From Roseobacter sp. (GTDB taxonomy: Bacteria; Pseudomonadota; Alphaproteobacteria; Rhodobacterales; Rhodobacteraceae), in NCBI GenBank assembly GCA_024636495.1, contig JAGXGZ010000039.1, positions 1-36,240 of the forward strand: DNA of 36,240 nt. Reading direction: 5' to 3'. Shown here piece by piece: positions 16,509 through 24,780 of this stretch (position 1 is the first letter of the stretch; the number at the start of each line of letters is the position of its first letter). The notes beneath the pieces were generated by a model. That model searched no databases and was not told the DNA's origin. It saw nothing but the letters and a program-made list of their open reading frames with translations. The translations under genes and the position numbers were made by a program.

Positions 16509-17684
16509 ATGGATCATATTGAGACCAAAACGCGGGGTGCTCCGGCATCGGCGGCAGAAGAAGTCCGCGAGGCTGTTACCGGCTTTGTGCATTATTTTAA
16601 AGGCTTTCAGGCCGAAATGACGACCAAGTTGCAACAAACAGAAGAGCGAATGACTATGTTGGATCGAAAAATGACTTTGCCGGCGCGTACTCCTTTGGCG
16701 GGCGCTGTTGACGCAGCCGCACCGCATCAAAAGGCGATGAACGCCTATATTCGTAATGGCGATGATGACGGGTTGCGCGGGCTTGAGATGGAGAGCAAAT
16801 CACTGTCCTCGGCGGTGAATTCTGATGGCGGATATCTGGTGGACCCGCAGACGTCGGACCGGGTGAAATCGGTGTTGAATGCGACGGCGTCGATCCGTGC
16901 GATTGCATCGGTCGTTCAGGTTGAGGCGACATCCTATGACGTCTTGGTGGACCACAGCGATGTGGGTGCGGGATGGGCCACTGAAACCAGCACTGTGGGC
17001 GAGACGGGGACGCCACAGATTGATCGCATCACCATCCAGTTGCACGAGCTAAGCGCTTTGCCGAAAGCGTCGCAGCGTTTGCTGGACGATTCCGCCTTTG
17101 ACATCGAAGGCTGGCTGGCCGGGCGCATTGCGGACAAGTTTTCGCGTGCCGAGGCAGCGGCGTTTATCAGCGGTGACGGCATCGACAAACCCAAGGGACT
17201 GTTGGCGCATGACAAGATCGACAACGACATCTGGACCTGGGGTAACCTTGGTTACGTGCCAACGGGTGTAAATGGCGAGGTGACGGCGGATTCTGTCGTT
17301 GATCTGGTCTATGCGCTTGGCGCGCAGTACCGGGCCAATGCGAGCTTTGTCATGAGTTCTAAGACTGCTGGACGGGTGCGCAAGTTGAAAGATCTGGACG
17401 GGCGGTTCTTGTGGTCAGACGGTCTGGGGCAGGGCGAACCTGCACGGCTGATGGGGTATCCGGTGTTGGTGGCCGAAGACATGCCGGACGTGGAAACAGA
17501 TGCATTTTCAGTCGCGTTTGGTGATTTTTCGGCGGGCTATACCGTGGCAGAACGTCCCGATCTGCGCATCCTGCGCGACCCGTTTAGCGCCAAGCCGCAT
17601 GTGTTGTTCTATGCCACCAAACGTGTGGGCGGAGACGTGAGCGATTTTGCTGCGATCAAGCTTTTGAAATTCGGCACCGCGTAA
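16509..17684 (+). CDS. GTA major capsid protein (gp5)
   Basis: A 391-residue HK97-fold capsid protein. The first 100 or so residues are charged and helical (delta/scaffold domain, expected to be removed by the gp4 protease), up to about the segment SLSSAVNSDGGYLVDPQTSD. The mature coat follows, with RAIASVVQVEATSYDVLVD, the P-domain region and SFVMSSKTAGRVRKLKD, MGYPVLVAEDMPD and a C-terminal KRVGGDVSDFAAIKLLKF. AAGGGG is six bases before ATG 16509. ATG 16503 touches it and is unlikely. A 162-base gap with a GC-rich hairpin follows. Confidence 0.95.
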   Translation: MDHIETKTRGAPASAAEEVREAVTGFVHYFKGFQAEMTTKLQQTEERMTMLDRKMTLPARTPLAGAVDAAAPHQKAMNAYIRNGDDDGLRGLEMESKSLSSAVNSDGGYLVDPQTSDRVKSVLNATASIRAIASVVQVEATSYDVLVDHSDVGAGWATETSTVGETGTPQIDRITIQLHELSALPKASQRLLDDSAFDIEGWLAGRIADKFSRAEAAAFISGDGIDKPKGLLAHDKIDNDIWTWGNLGYVPTGVNGEVTADSVVDLVYALGAQYRANASFVMSSKTAGRVRKLKDLDGRFLWSDGLGQGEPARLMGYPVLVAEDMPDVETDAFSVAFGDFSAGYTVAERPDLRILRDPFSAKPHVLFYATKRVGGDVSDFAAIKLLKFGTA

Positions 17685-17703
17685 AGCGGCGTCGAACACG
17701 GGG

Positions 17704-17723
17704 CCGGGGCGACTTGGCCCCGG
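17704..17723 (+). other. GC-rich hairpin between capsid and connector genes
   Basis: A 7-bp stem CCGGGGC / GCCCCGG with a GACTTG loop lies 20 bases after the capsid stop. There is no T-run. It could slow RNA decay or reduce downstream transcription, giving more capsid than connector, but this is only inference. Confidence 0.4.
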
Positions 17724-17846
17724 TCCGGGCGCGTGCCGAAGGTTTGGGTGCATTGTCTAGCTGCTCCCTCCGACCGAGCAATGCAGCCGGGTGCGCGTCC
17801 GGGTCCCTTATGGGGCAGGCAAGAACGGGATAATTGGAGACATTCC

Positions 17847-18446
17847 ATGATGTTGATCGAAGAGACAAGCGTGCCAGATGCGGCGCTGCCGGTGGAGGCC
17901 TTTAAGGCACATCTGCGGTTGGGAAGTGGGTTTGGGACCGCCAGTTTGCAAGATGAAGTTCTGGTCAGCTTCTTGCGTGCTGCAATGGCGGCGATTGAAG
18001 CGCGGACCGGCAAGATGTTGATCCGGCGCGCTTTTCAGTGGTCGTTGAGCCGGTGGCGAGACCCTGAATGCCATACGCTGCCAGTCGCACCTGTTCATTC
18101 GATCACACGCTTGGCGATTGTGGATCGCGATGGAACCGAAACGGTTGTAGACCCGCAGCGATTTTGGTTGGAGCGCGATGCGCAGCGGCCTGTTTTGCGC
18201 ACCACCACAGCGGTTTTGCCGAACATTCCCACGGCCGGGTCGGCAGTGCTGGTCATTGACGCAGGGTTTGGTGCGACGTGGGACAAGGTGCCCGCAGACT
18301 TGCAGCAGGCGGTGTTCCTGCTAGCGGCGCATTACTACGAGTTTCGCGATGAAACCCGGCTAAGCGAAGGGTGCATGCCCTTCGGGGTCAGCAGCCTGAT
18401 TGAGCGTTACAAGATGATCCGCCTTGGATTTGGAGCAGGGCAATGA
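17847..18446 (+). CDS. GTA head-tail connector/adaptor protein (gp6)
   Basis: A 199-residue protein at the RcGTA orfg6 position. It resembles HK97 gp6-like adaptors: the N-terminal helical part LPVEAFKAHLRLG, then EVLVSFLRAAMAAIEARTGKML, followed by a beta insert. The helix QQAVFLLAAHYYEFRDETRLSEG and GVSSLIERYKMIRLG at the end are typical. It should form the ring under the portal. ATG 17847 has GGAG seven bases upstream; ATG 17850 is an alternative. The frame stays open upstream to 17733, without a supporting ribosome site. It overlaps gp7 by four bases. Confidence 0.88.
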   Translation: MMLIEETSVPDAALPVEAFKAHLRLGSGFGTASLQDEVLVSFLRAAMAAIEARTGKMLIRRAFQWSLSRWRDPECHTLPVAPVHSITRLAIVDRDGTETVVDPQRFWLERDAQRPVLRTTTAVLPNIPTAGSAVLVIDAGFGATWDKVPADLQQAVFLLAAHYYEFRDETRLSEGCMPFGVSSLIERYKMIRLGFGAGQ

Positions 18447-18781
18447 AGCGCCCTTGTCTGAATCGACGGTTAGTGTTGGAGACGCCTGCGCGGATCGCTG
18501 ATGGCGCCGGGGGATACAGCGAGACTTGGGATGCTTTGGGCGCTGTCTGGGCAGACGTCACGTCGCGCAGCGGGCGCGACGCGGCTTCAGGTGGGGTTTC
18601 GGTCAGCCTTCAGGCGTTTGCAGTTATCGTGCGAGCCGCCCCTGAGGGCAGTGCCGAGCGACCTCGGCCGGATCAGCGGTTTCGCGATGGCAAGCGGATT
18701 TTAAGCATTCAAACGGTGGCCGAGCGTGATCTGCAGGGCCGCTATCTGACATGTCTGGTGCAAGAGGAGGTGGCGGTATGA
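18443..18781 (+). CDS. GTA head closure protein (gp7)
   Basis: A 112-residue small beta protein in the place of RcGTA orfg7 (phage head-closure/stopper family). The family-like features are an opening RLVLETPARIADGAGGYSETW, VWADVTSRSGRD, then RFRDGKRILSIQTVAERDLQGRYLTCLVQEE. It should seal the connector below gp6. Both ends overlap neighbours by ATGA, which indicates translational coupling. Confidence 0.86.
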   Translation: MKRPCLNRRLVLETPARIADGAGGYSETWDALGAVWADVTSRSGRDAASGGVSVSLQAFAVIVRAAPEGSAERPRPDQRFRDGKRILSIQTVAERDLQGRYLTCLVQEEVAV

Positions 18782-19188
18782 GCTATGCTTTGTCTGGCCC
18801 GTTGCAGCAGGCGGTTTTTTCGGCGCTGTCTGCGGATGTTGCGCTGTCTGCTTTGCTGGGCAGTGCAATATTTGACGCAGCACCTGCCGGCAGCGTGCCA
18901 CCGCTTTATGTGCAATTGGGCGGTGAAGACGTCGCCGACGCCTCTGACGGGTCGGGTGGCGGCGCTTTGCATCGGTTCAGGATCGCGATTGTGAGCCGTG
19001 CACCGGGCTATACCGAGGCCAAGCATGTCGCCGGAGTGATCAGTGACATCTTGCACGACGCTGAGCTGGAGCTGAGCCGTGGGCGTTTGATCAGCCTGCG
19101 CTTCGAGCGGGCTTCTGCGAAATTGATCAGCGCGGGACAGGTACGCCAGATCGAAATGCGGTTCCGCGCGCGGGTGCAGGACGGCTGA
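18778..19188 (+). CDS. GTA tail completion protein, DUF3168 (gp8)
   Basis: A 136-residue protein of the DUF3168 family: SGPLQQAVFSALSADVALSALLG at the start, the middle strand PLYVQLGGEDV, and LHRFRIAIVSRAPGYTEAKHVAGVISDILHDAEL before a final beta part. In siphovirus-like tails the family terminates the tail tube at the head side. The ATG at 18778 overlaps the gp7 stop by four bases. The frame is open back to 18751, inside gp7. Confidence 0.88.
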   Translation: MSYALSGPLQQAVFSALSADVALSALLGSAIFDAAPAGSVPPLYVQLGGEDVADASDGSGGGALHRFRIAIVSRAPGYTEAKHVAGVISDILHDAELELSRGRLISLRFERASAKLISAGQVRQIEMRFRARVQDG

Positions 19189-19222
19189 GACTTTCATTTT
19201 CAGACACTTCAGGAGACGACAC

Positions 19223-19663
19223 ATGGCTGTTCAAGCAGGTAAGGACCTTTTGGTCAAAGTAGACATGACAAGCGACGGTCAGTTCGAGACCATCGCCGGG
19301 CTGCGCGCCACGCGCGTCAGTTTCAACGCAGAGCCGGTCGAGGTGACGTCGCTTGATAGCGACGGTGGCTGGCGCGAGTTGCTGGCTGGTGCGGGCGTGC
19401 GCTCAGCGGCGATCAGCGGGTCGGGTGTGTTTCGCGATGCGGGCACGGACGAGCGGGCGCGCCAGCTGTTCTTTGATGGGATGACGCCGGATTTCCAGAT
19501 CGTGATCCCAAGCTTTGGGATCATCGAAGGACCTTTTCAGGTGGCTGCGATCGAATACGGCGGATCGTTGAATGGAGAAGCGACATATGAGCTAAGCCTG
19601 CAATCGGCTGGACAGTTGCGGTTCACGCCGGACGTGACAGTTGACCCCGAGACGGGGGTATAA
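19223..19663 (+). CDS. GTA major tail tube protein (gp9)
   Basis: A 146-residue TP901-1/lambda-type tail tube protein that stacks in rings. Characteristic parts are GKDLLVKVDMTSDGQFETIAGLRATRVSFNAEPVEVTS, then SGSGVFRDAGTDERARQLFF and GPFQVAAIEYGGSLNGEATYELSLQSAG. AGGAG lies before the ATG, a better ribosome site than in the coupled neighbours, as suits the most abundant tail protein. Confidence 0.93.
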   Translation: MAVQAGKDLLVKVDMTSDGQFETIAGLRATRVSFNAEPVEVTSLDSDGGWRELLAGAGVRSAAISGSGVFRDAGTDERARQLFFDGMTPDFQIVIPSFGIIEGPFQVAAIEYGGSLNGEATYELSLQSAGQLRFTPDVTVDPETGV

Positions 19664-19667
19664 GGCG

Positions 19668-19982
19668 ATGGCCAATCCGTGGAGAGGGGACGTTGAGCTG
19701 GTTATCGACGGGCAGCGCCAAGTGGCGCGCCTGACATTGGGCGCGCTGGCCGAACTGGAAGAGACGCTTGGCGATTCCAGTTTGCTGGAGTTGGTGGAGC
19801 GGTTTGAGGGAAACCGTTTTTCAAGCCGCGATGTGTTGCGATTGCTGGTTGTGGGACTACGGGCCGGCGGCATGAAGATAAGTGAAAACACTTTGGGCAA
19901 TGCGGTAATCGAAGGTGGCCCGATGGCGGCGGCGCAAGCAGCGGCGGAACTTTTGGCGCGCGCCTTTGTGGTGCCTGCGTGA
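19668..19982 (+). CDS. GTA tail assembly protein gp10
   Basis: A 104-residue protein of the GTA gp10 family, following the major tail gene as in RcGTA. It contains GDVELVIDGQRQVARLTLGALAELEETLG, then SSLLELVERFEGNRFSSRDVLRLLVVGLRAGG. By position it matches the tail assembly chaperone of siphophages (lambda G-like), which is an inference. The ATG at 19668 lies four bases after gp9 with AAGG nearby. It ends in a GTGA overlap with gp10.1. Confidence 0.85.
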   Translation: MANPWRGDVELVIDGQRQVARLTLGALAELEETLGDSSLLELVERFEGNRFSSRDVLRLLVVGLRAGGMKISENTLGNAVIEGGPMAAAQAAAELLARAFVVPA

Positions 19983-20185
19983 CATCTGCCAAGGGGCTTG
20001 ACTGGCCAGCGTTGATGCGGTCGGGCCTGATGGGCCTGGGACTGACACCTGATCAGTTTTGGGCCCTTACCCCGGCAGAATTGCAGTTGATGCTTGGCAC
20101 AACAGGCGCGCAGGCACCGCTGCTGAGCGACGGGCTAGAGGCCTTGATGGCTGCTTATCCCGACAAATCGGAAAGGGACATATGA
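19979..20185 (+). CDS. Small GTA protein gp10.1 (rcc01693-like)
   Basis: A 68-residue protein. The GTG at 19979 overlaps the gp10 stop (GTGA), and the TGA overlaps the ATG of the tape measure gene. The sequence DWPALMRSGLMGLGLTPDQFWALTPAEL resembles the phage tail-assembly family with a LxPxxFWxLTPxEL motif. It may act as the second part of the tail chaperone, but in its own frame by coupling, not by the frameshift used in lambda. Confidence 0.82.
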   Translation: MTSAKGLDWPALMRSGLMGLGLTPDQFWALTPAELQLMLGTTGAQAPLLSDGLEALMAAYPDKSERDI

Positions 20186-20841
20186 TGACAGATGAAACGT
20201 TCGAGAACCTTGAAGACGGGGCAGAGCGGCTGAATGGCACGTTGGCTGAGACCAGCACGTTGGTCAGCGGTTTTGATGGTGAACTGCGCCGGATGCGAAC
20301 GGCATTGGCCGGGACAGGACGCGATGTTGCCACCTTGGAAAAAGGACTAAGCCGGGGGCTGCGTCGCGCCTTTGACGGGGTGGTTTTTGATGGGCTGAAG
20401 CTGTCGGACACGCTTGGCACGGTCGCGCGGTCGATGGTGAACACGACTTATAACGCCGCGCTGAAACCCGTGAGCGAGCATTTTGGCGGATTGATCAGCC
20501 AAGGCGTCGGTTCGTTGGTCCAAGGAATTTTACCCTTTGCCAATGGCGCGCCGTTTTCCCAAGGCAAGGTCATGCCCTTTGCTCAAGGCGGGATCGTGAG
20601 CAGTGCAACGGCCTTTGCGATGCGCGGCGGAATGGGCGTGATGGGCGAAGCGGGCCCCGAAGCCATCATGCCGTTGGCGCGCGGCCCTGATGGCAAACTG
20701 GGTGTCAAAGGCGGCGGCGGCGGGGGTACGACTGTGGTGATGAACATATCGACCCCGGACGTGCAGGGTTTCCAACGCAGCCAAAGCCAGATCGCCGCCC
20801 AAATGTCTCGCGCCCTCAACAGCGGCAATCGCAACCGGTAA
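20182..20841 (+). CDS. GTA short tape measure protein (gp11)
   Basis: A 219-residue tail tape measure protein, far shorter than in phages, which agrees with the short GTA tail. The helical N-terminal half (residues 1-85) is followed by a hydrophobic, Gly-rich middle (LISQGVGSLVQGILPFANGAPF) and the conserved C-terminal segment PFAQGGIVSSATAFAMRGGMGVMGEAGPEAIMPLARGPDGKLGV, ending in a Gly-rich and NISTPDVQGFQRSQSQI part. ATG 20182 overlaps the previous stop. ATG 20185, six bases after AGGGA, is equally likely. Confidence 0.92.
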   Translation: MMTDETFENLEDGAERLNGTLAETSTLVSGFDGELRRMRTALAGTGRDVATLEKGLSRGLRRAFDGVVFDGLKLSDTLGTVARSMVNTTYNAALKPVSEHFGGLISQGVGSLVQGILPFANGAPFSQGKVMPFAQGGIVSSATAFAMRGGMGVMGEAGPEAIMPLARGPDGKLGVKGGGGGGTTVVMNISTPDVQGFQRSQSQIAAQMSRALNSGNRNR

Positions 20842-20853
20842 AGGAGAGCCTGC

Positions 20854-21486
20854 ATGAGTTTTCACGATGTAAGATTTCCACCGTCTTTGAGTTTCGGCTC
20901 GGTTGGTGGACCACAGCGGCGCACGGATGTTGTCACGCTTGCCAATGGCTTTGAGGAACGCAACACGCCTTGGGCACATTCGCGCCGTGTATATGACGCA
21001 GGGCTTGGGATGCGGTCGATTGACGATGTCCAAGAGCTGACAGCGTTTTTTGAGGCGCGATACGGTCAGATGTACGGGTTCCGCTGGAAGGATTGGGCGG
21101 ATTTCAAATCCTGCCGGTCTGCCCTTGGGGTCGCGTTTGACGATCAGGTGATCGGCTTTGGCGACGGTCAGCAGACCGATTTCCAACTGATCAAGACCTA
21201 CGCGTCTGGCGACCATAGCTATCGCCGTCCGATCGGCAAGCCAGTGGCAGGCGCTGTGCGCGTGGGCGTCGAGCAGGATGAGCTGCAAGAAGGCATCGAC
21301 TACGAGATTGATACCGCGACCGGGATCGTTTGTTTTGTTAACGCGCCGGACAGCGGGCTGGTGGTTTCGGCAGGCTTTGAATTTGATGTGCCGGTGCGCT
21401 TTGATACGGACCGGATCTTGGTCAGTGTCGCCAGCTTTCAAGCGGGCCAAGTGCCGAATGTGCCGGTAATCGAGGTGCGTGTCTGA
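20854..21486 (+). CDS. GTA distal tail protein, DUF2460 (gp12)
   Basis: A 210-residue DUF2460 (TIGR02217) protein, in RcGTA the distal tail ring. Family features are FHDVRFPPSLSFGSVGGPQRRTDVV, then WAHSRRVYDAGLGMRSIDD, FFEARYGQMYGFRWKDWADFKS and DIATG-like DYEIDTATGIVCF. AAAGGAG precedes the ATG by several bases. The stop overlaps gp13 by one base (TGATG). Confidence 0.94.
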   Translation: MSFHDVRFPPSLSFGSVGGPQRRTDVVTLANGFEERNTPWAHSRRVYDAGLGMRSIDDVQELTAFFEARYGQMYGFRWKDWADFKSCRSALGVAFDDQVIGFGDGQQTDFQLIKTYASGDHSYRRPIGKPVAGAVRVGVEQDELQEGIDYEIDTATGIVCFVNAPDSGLVVSAGFEFDVPVRFDTDRILVSVASFQAGQVPNVPVIEVRV

Positions 21487-22373
21487 TGGCGGATTTCAAC
21501 GCAGCACTGAATGCGCATCTGAAGACGGGCCTGACAACCTTGTGCCATGCTTGGGCAATCGAAAGACGCGATGGTGTCGTCTTGGCCTTTACCGATCATG
21601 ATAGGGCGGTGTCATTCGACGAAATCGCGTTTCGCGCGGACAGCGGTTTGTCTGCGCGCGCCTTGTCACAAACAACCGGACTATCGGTTGATAACACCGA
21701 GGCTATGGGCGCGCTGAGCCATTCCGCGATCCGCGAGGACGAGATTGAACAAGGGCGCTTTGACGGGGCGCAGGTGACGTGCTGGCGGGTTAATTGGGCG
21801 GATGTCGCGCAAAGGACCATCCTGTTTCGCGGATCAATCGGTGAAATGCATCGGTCTGGCGGGGCGTTTCGGGCCGAACTTCGCGGATTGACCGAAGCGT
21901 TGAACCGTCCGTTGGGACGGATTTACCAGAAACCATGCTCGGCCGTTTTGGGCGATGCGGCATGCGGGTTTGACGTCTCGGCGTCTGGATATCTCATGTC
22001 GGTCGGGGTCGAAATTTGTGACGAGGGGCGGCGTTTTCATTGGCAGAACCTGCCCGGCTTTGAGGAGGGTTGGTTCGCTCGGGGTCGGCTAGAGGTTTTG
22101 GACGGGCCTGCTGCGGGTCTGTGGGGGATGATCAAACATGATCGCAAACTTGCCAGCTATCGAGAGGTCGAACTGTGGGAGCCGATCCGCGGAAAAGTTG
22201 ATGCAGGCACGCAGGTTCGGCTGATCGCCGGCTGTGACAAACGGATGGAGACCTGCCGGCTGAAATTCAACAACCTTCTGAACTTCCAAGGGTTTCCCGA
22301 CCTTCCCAACGAGGATTGGGTGATGGCAGTACCAAAGTCATCCGGGGCAAATTCGGGAGGATCTTTGCGATGA
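21486..22373 (+). CDS. GTA tail hub protein, DUF2163 (gp13)
   Basis: A 295-residue DUF2163 protein that forms the hub at the tail end. The N-terminal half is beta-rich (LCHAWAIERRDGVVLAFTDHDR). Four cysteines, C151 and C160 (CSAVLGDAAC) and C250 and C257 (CDKRMETC), stand in the pattern of the lambda gpL C-terminal domain, which binds a 4Fe-4S cluster. The final NNLLNFQGFPDLPNEDW is conserved in this family. An iron-sulfur cluster is thus likely, but is inferred. The overlap with gp14 is ATGA. Confidence 0.92.
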   Translation: MADFNAALNAHLKTGLTTLCHAWAIERRDGVVLAFTDHDRAVSFDEIAFRADSGLSARALSQTTGLSVDNTEAMGALSHSAIREDEIEQGRFDGAQVTCWRVNWADVAQRTILFRGSIGEMHRSGGAFRAELRGLTEALNRPLGRIYQKPCSAVLGDAACGFDVSASGYLMSVGVEICDEGRRFHWQNLPGFEEGWFARGRLEVLDGPAAGLWGMIKHDRKLASYREVELWEPIRGKVDAGTQVRLIAGCDKRMETCRLKFNNLLNFQGFPDLPNEDWVMAVPKSSGANSGGSLR

Positions 22374-22816
22374 TATCTGTATCGGATCAGATCGTATCGG
22401 CTGCGCGCAGTTGGATCGGGACGCCCTACGTTCATCAAAATTCGGTCAAAGGCGCGGGCTGTGATTGCCTTGGCTTGCTGCGCGGCGTTTGGCGCGAGGT
22501 TTTGGGGCCTGAGCCCGAAGCTGCTCCGGCCTATTCGATGGACTGGTCCGAGCCTCAGGGCGACGAACGTCTGTGGCAGGCAGCCCTTCGGCATCTGCGC
22601 CCGAAGGCGCTGACCGCCGAGGCCGCCGGTGATGTATTGCTGTTTCGGATGCGCACTGGTGCTGTGGCCAAGCATTTGGGGCTGGTGGCGCAGACAGGAC
22701 CAAATGCCAGCTTTATCCATGCCTACAGTGGTCACGGTGTGACTGAAAGCCCGCTAAGCGCCCCCTGGCGGCGGCGCGTTGTGGCTGTATTTGAATTTCC
22801 GACGGAGGCGAATTGA
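22370..22816 (+). CDS. GTA NlpC/P60 cell-wall peptidase (gp14)
   Basis: A 148-residue NlpC/P60 peptidase carried on the tail tip, expected to cut peptide bonds in the recipient's peptidoglycan. The nucleophile is Cys33 in GCDCLGLLRGVWRE; His102 in AKHLGLV is the general base, and His117 in SFIHAYS is also conserved. AARSWIGTPYVHQ is the typical entry. The ATG at 22370 has GGGAGG nine bases ahead and overlaps gp13 by four bases. It overlaps gp15 by one base. Confidence 0.94.
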   Translation: MISVSDQIVSAARSWIGTPYVHQNSVKGAGCDCLGLLRGVWREVLGPEPEAAPAYSMDWSEPQGDERLWQAALRHLRPKALTAEAAGDVLLFRMRTGAVAKHLGLVAQTGPNASFIHAYSGHGVTESPLSAPWRRRVVAVFEFPTEAN

Positions 22817-24780
22817 TGGCGACGATATTACTTTCCGCAGCGGGTGCGGCGATTGGCGGATCCGTCGGTGGCACGCTTGCCGGGTTGTCTTCTGTTGCGG
22901 TGGGTCGTGCCTTTGGTGCGACTTTGGGTCGTGTTGTGGATCAGCGTTTGTTGGGGCAGGGCGCACAAGTTGTCGAGACGGGCAAGGTGGATCGTTTTCG
23001 GCTAACCACCGCAGGCGAAGGCCAAGCGATCACCCAGCTTTACGGGCGTATGCGGATTGGCGGGCAGATCATTTGGGCCTCGGATTTCAGTGAAACGACG
23101 ACTGTTAGTGGGGGTGGCGGCAAGGGCGCTTCGCCAAAACCGCAAACGTCCGACTACAGCTATTCGGTGAGCCTTGCGATAGCCCTTTGCGAAGGGGAAA
23201 TCACTGGCATCAATCGCATATGGGCCGACGGTGAAGAGGTGGCGCGTGATGATCTGAACCTAAGCTTATATTTGGGCACCAGCGACCAGTTGCCGGATCC
23301 GACGATTGCGGCAATCGAGGGGGCTGATCGCGTGCCTGCCTATCGCGGGACGGCCTATGTCGTGCTTGAAAACCTTGCACTTGGTCCGTTTGGTAACCGG
23401 GTCCCGCAGTTTTCGTTCGAGGTGATGCGCCCCGAAGATGCCGCGACCCTGGACGTTGCGCAGAGCGTCACACACGGTGTGACAGGTGTGGCGCTGATCC
23501 CGGGGACGGGCGAATATGCTTTGGCAACGACCCCTGTACATTATGGCGATGGCGCAGGTGCACGGTGGAGCGCAAATGTGTCTACGCCAGCCGGTAAAAG
23601 CGATTTTCTGGTTTCTCTCGACAGTTTGACTGCCGAGTTGCCAAAGTTGGAAGCAGCATCGTTGGTTGTGTCATGGTTTGGCGATGACCTGCGCTGTGGT
23701 GAATGTTCTGTGCGCCCCAAGGTCGAAAGCCCGGTGATAGAGGGCGAGAATATGCCGTGGCGCGTTTCGTCGCTTACACGGCGCACCGCGGGCGTCATCG
23801 CGCAGGAAGACAGCCGCCCTATTTACGGCGGTACGCCTGCTGATCTTTCGGTGATCGAAGCCATTCAGGCGATGAACGCTGCGGGCAAAGCGGTGCTGTT
23901 TTACCCGTTCATTTTGATGGACCAACTGGATGGCAACACGTTGCCTGATCCTTATAGTGACATGCAAACCCAGCCAAAGCTGCCGTGGCGCGGTCGGATC
24001 ACCCTTTCAAAAGCGCCCGGTCAGTCTGGCAGTCCGGATGGTTCGTCCGATGCGGAAGCTGAGGTTGCCGCGTTCTTCGGGACCGTTACGGCGGCTGATT
24101 TCAGCGTCTCGGGGGGCCAAGTGATCTATACCGGACCTGCAGAATGGACGCTCTCGCGGTTTATTCTGCACTACGCAGCGCTTTGTGCGGCGGCAGGCGG
24201 GGTCGAGGCGTTTTGCATCGGTACAGAAATGCGCGGCTTGACGCAAATTCGCGGTGCCGGCGGTGCATTTGTGTCGGTCGAGGCATTTCGCCGTCTTGCC
24301 GCACAGGCGCGCGCGCTGTTGGGGCCGCAGACCCGGATCAGCTATGCTGCTGATTGGTCGGAATACTTTGGTTATCAGCCATCTGATGGCAGTGGCGACC
24401 GCTATTTTCATCTAGATGCCCTGTGGGCAGACGAGAACATCGATTTCATCGGCATTGATAATTACATGCCGCTGTCTGATTGGCGCGCAGGGGATGACCA
24501 TAAAGATGCACAGGTGTGGGACGCGATCTATAACCTCGACTATCTAAAATCGAACGTCGAAGGGGGCGAGGGATATGATTGGTATTACCATTCAGACGCA
24601 GCAAGAGATGCCCAGATCCGCACGCCAATCACAGACATGCAGGCAGACGAGCCATGGGTGTACCGCTACAAGGACATTCGCAATTGGTGGTCGCAAACCC
24701 ATCACGAGCGGATCGGCGGGGCACGGGCCGAGAACCCGACGGCTTGGGTTCCAAGCTCGAAACCGATCTGGTTTACCTAA
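22816..24780 (+). CDS. N-terminal fragment of gp15 (654 residues)
   Basis: This is the part of gp15 that normal translation would yield. It starts ATILLSAAGAAIGGSVGG and includes a Gly-rich linker near 98-105 (SGGGGKGAS), the beta-rich tail-tip region, and most of the TIM-barrel-like domain, including FCIGTEMRGL (Glu471, the position of a glycosidase acid/base) and IDFIGIDNYMPLSDW. It ends just before the residue expected as the nucleophile. Whether this fragment can still assemble is unknown. Confidence 0.8.
   Translation: MATILLSAAGAAIGGSVGGTLAGLSSVAVGRAFGATLGRVVDQRLLGQGAQVVETGKVDRFRLTTAGEGQAITQLYGRMRIGGQIIWASDFSETTTVSGGGGKGASPKPQTSDYSYSVSLAIALCEGEITGINRIWADGEEVARDDLNLSLYLGTSDQLPDPTIAAIEGADRVPAYRGTAYVVLENLALGPFGNRVPQFSFEVMRPEDAATLDVAQSVTHGVTGVALIPGTGEYALATTPVHYGDGAGARWSANVSTPAGKSDFLVSLDSLTAELPKLEAASLVVSWFGDDLRCGECSVRPKVESPVIEGENMPWRVSSLTRRTAGVIAQEDSRPIYGGTPADLSVIEAIQAMNAAGKAVLFYPFILMDQLDGNTLPDPYSDMQTQPKLPWRGRITLSKAPGQSGSPDGSSDAEAEVAAFFGTVTAADFSVSGGQVIYTGPAEWTLSRFILHYAALCAAAGGVEAFCIGTEMRGLTQIRGAGGAFVSVEAFRRLAAQARALLGPQTRISYAADWSEYFGYQPSDGSGDRYFHLDALWADENIDFIGIDNYMPLSDWRAGDDHKDAQVWDAIYNLDYLKSNVEGGEGYDWYYHSDAARDAQIRTPITDMQADEPWVYRYKDIRNWWSQTHHERIGGARAENPTAWVPSSKPIWFT

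Noticed and set aside
20530..21450. 306-codon minus-strand open frame across gp11 and gp12
   Set aside because: Antisense to conserved tail genes; no start signal or domain.
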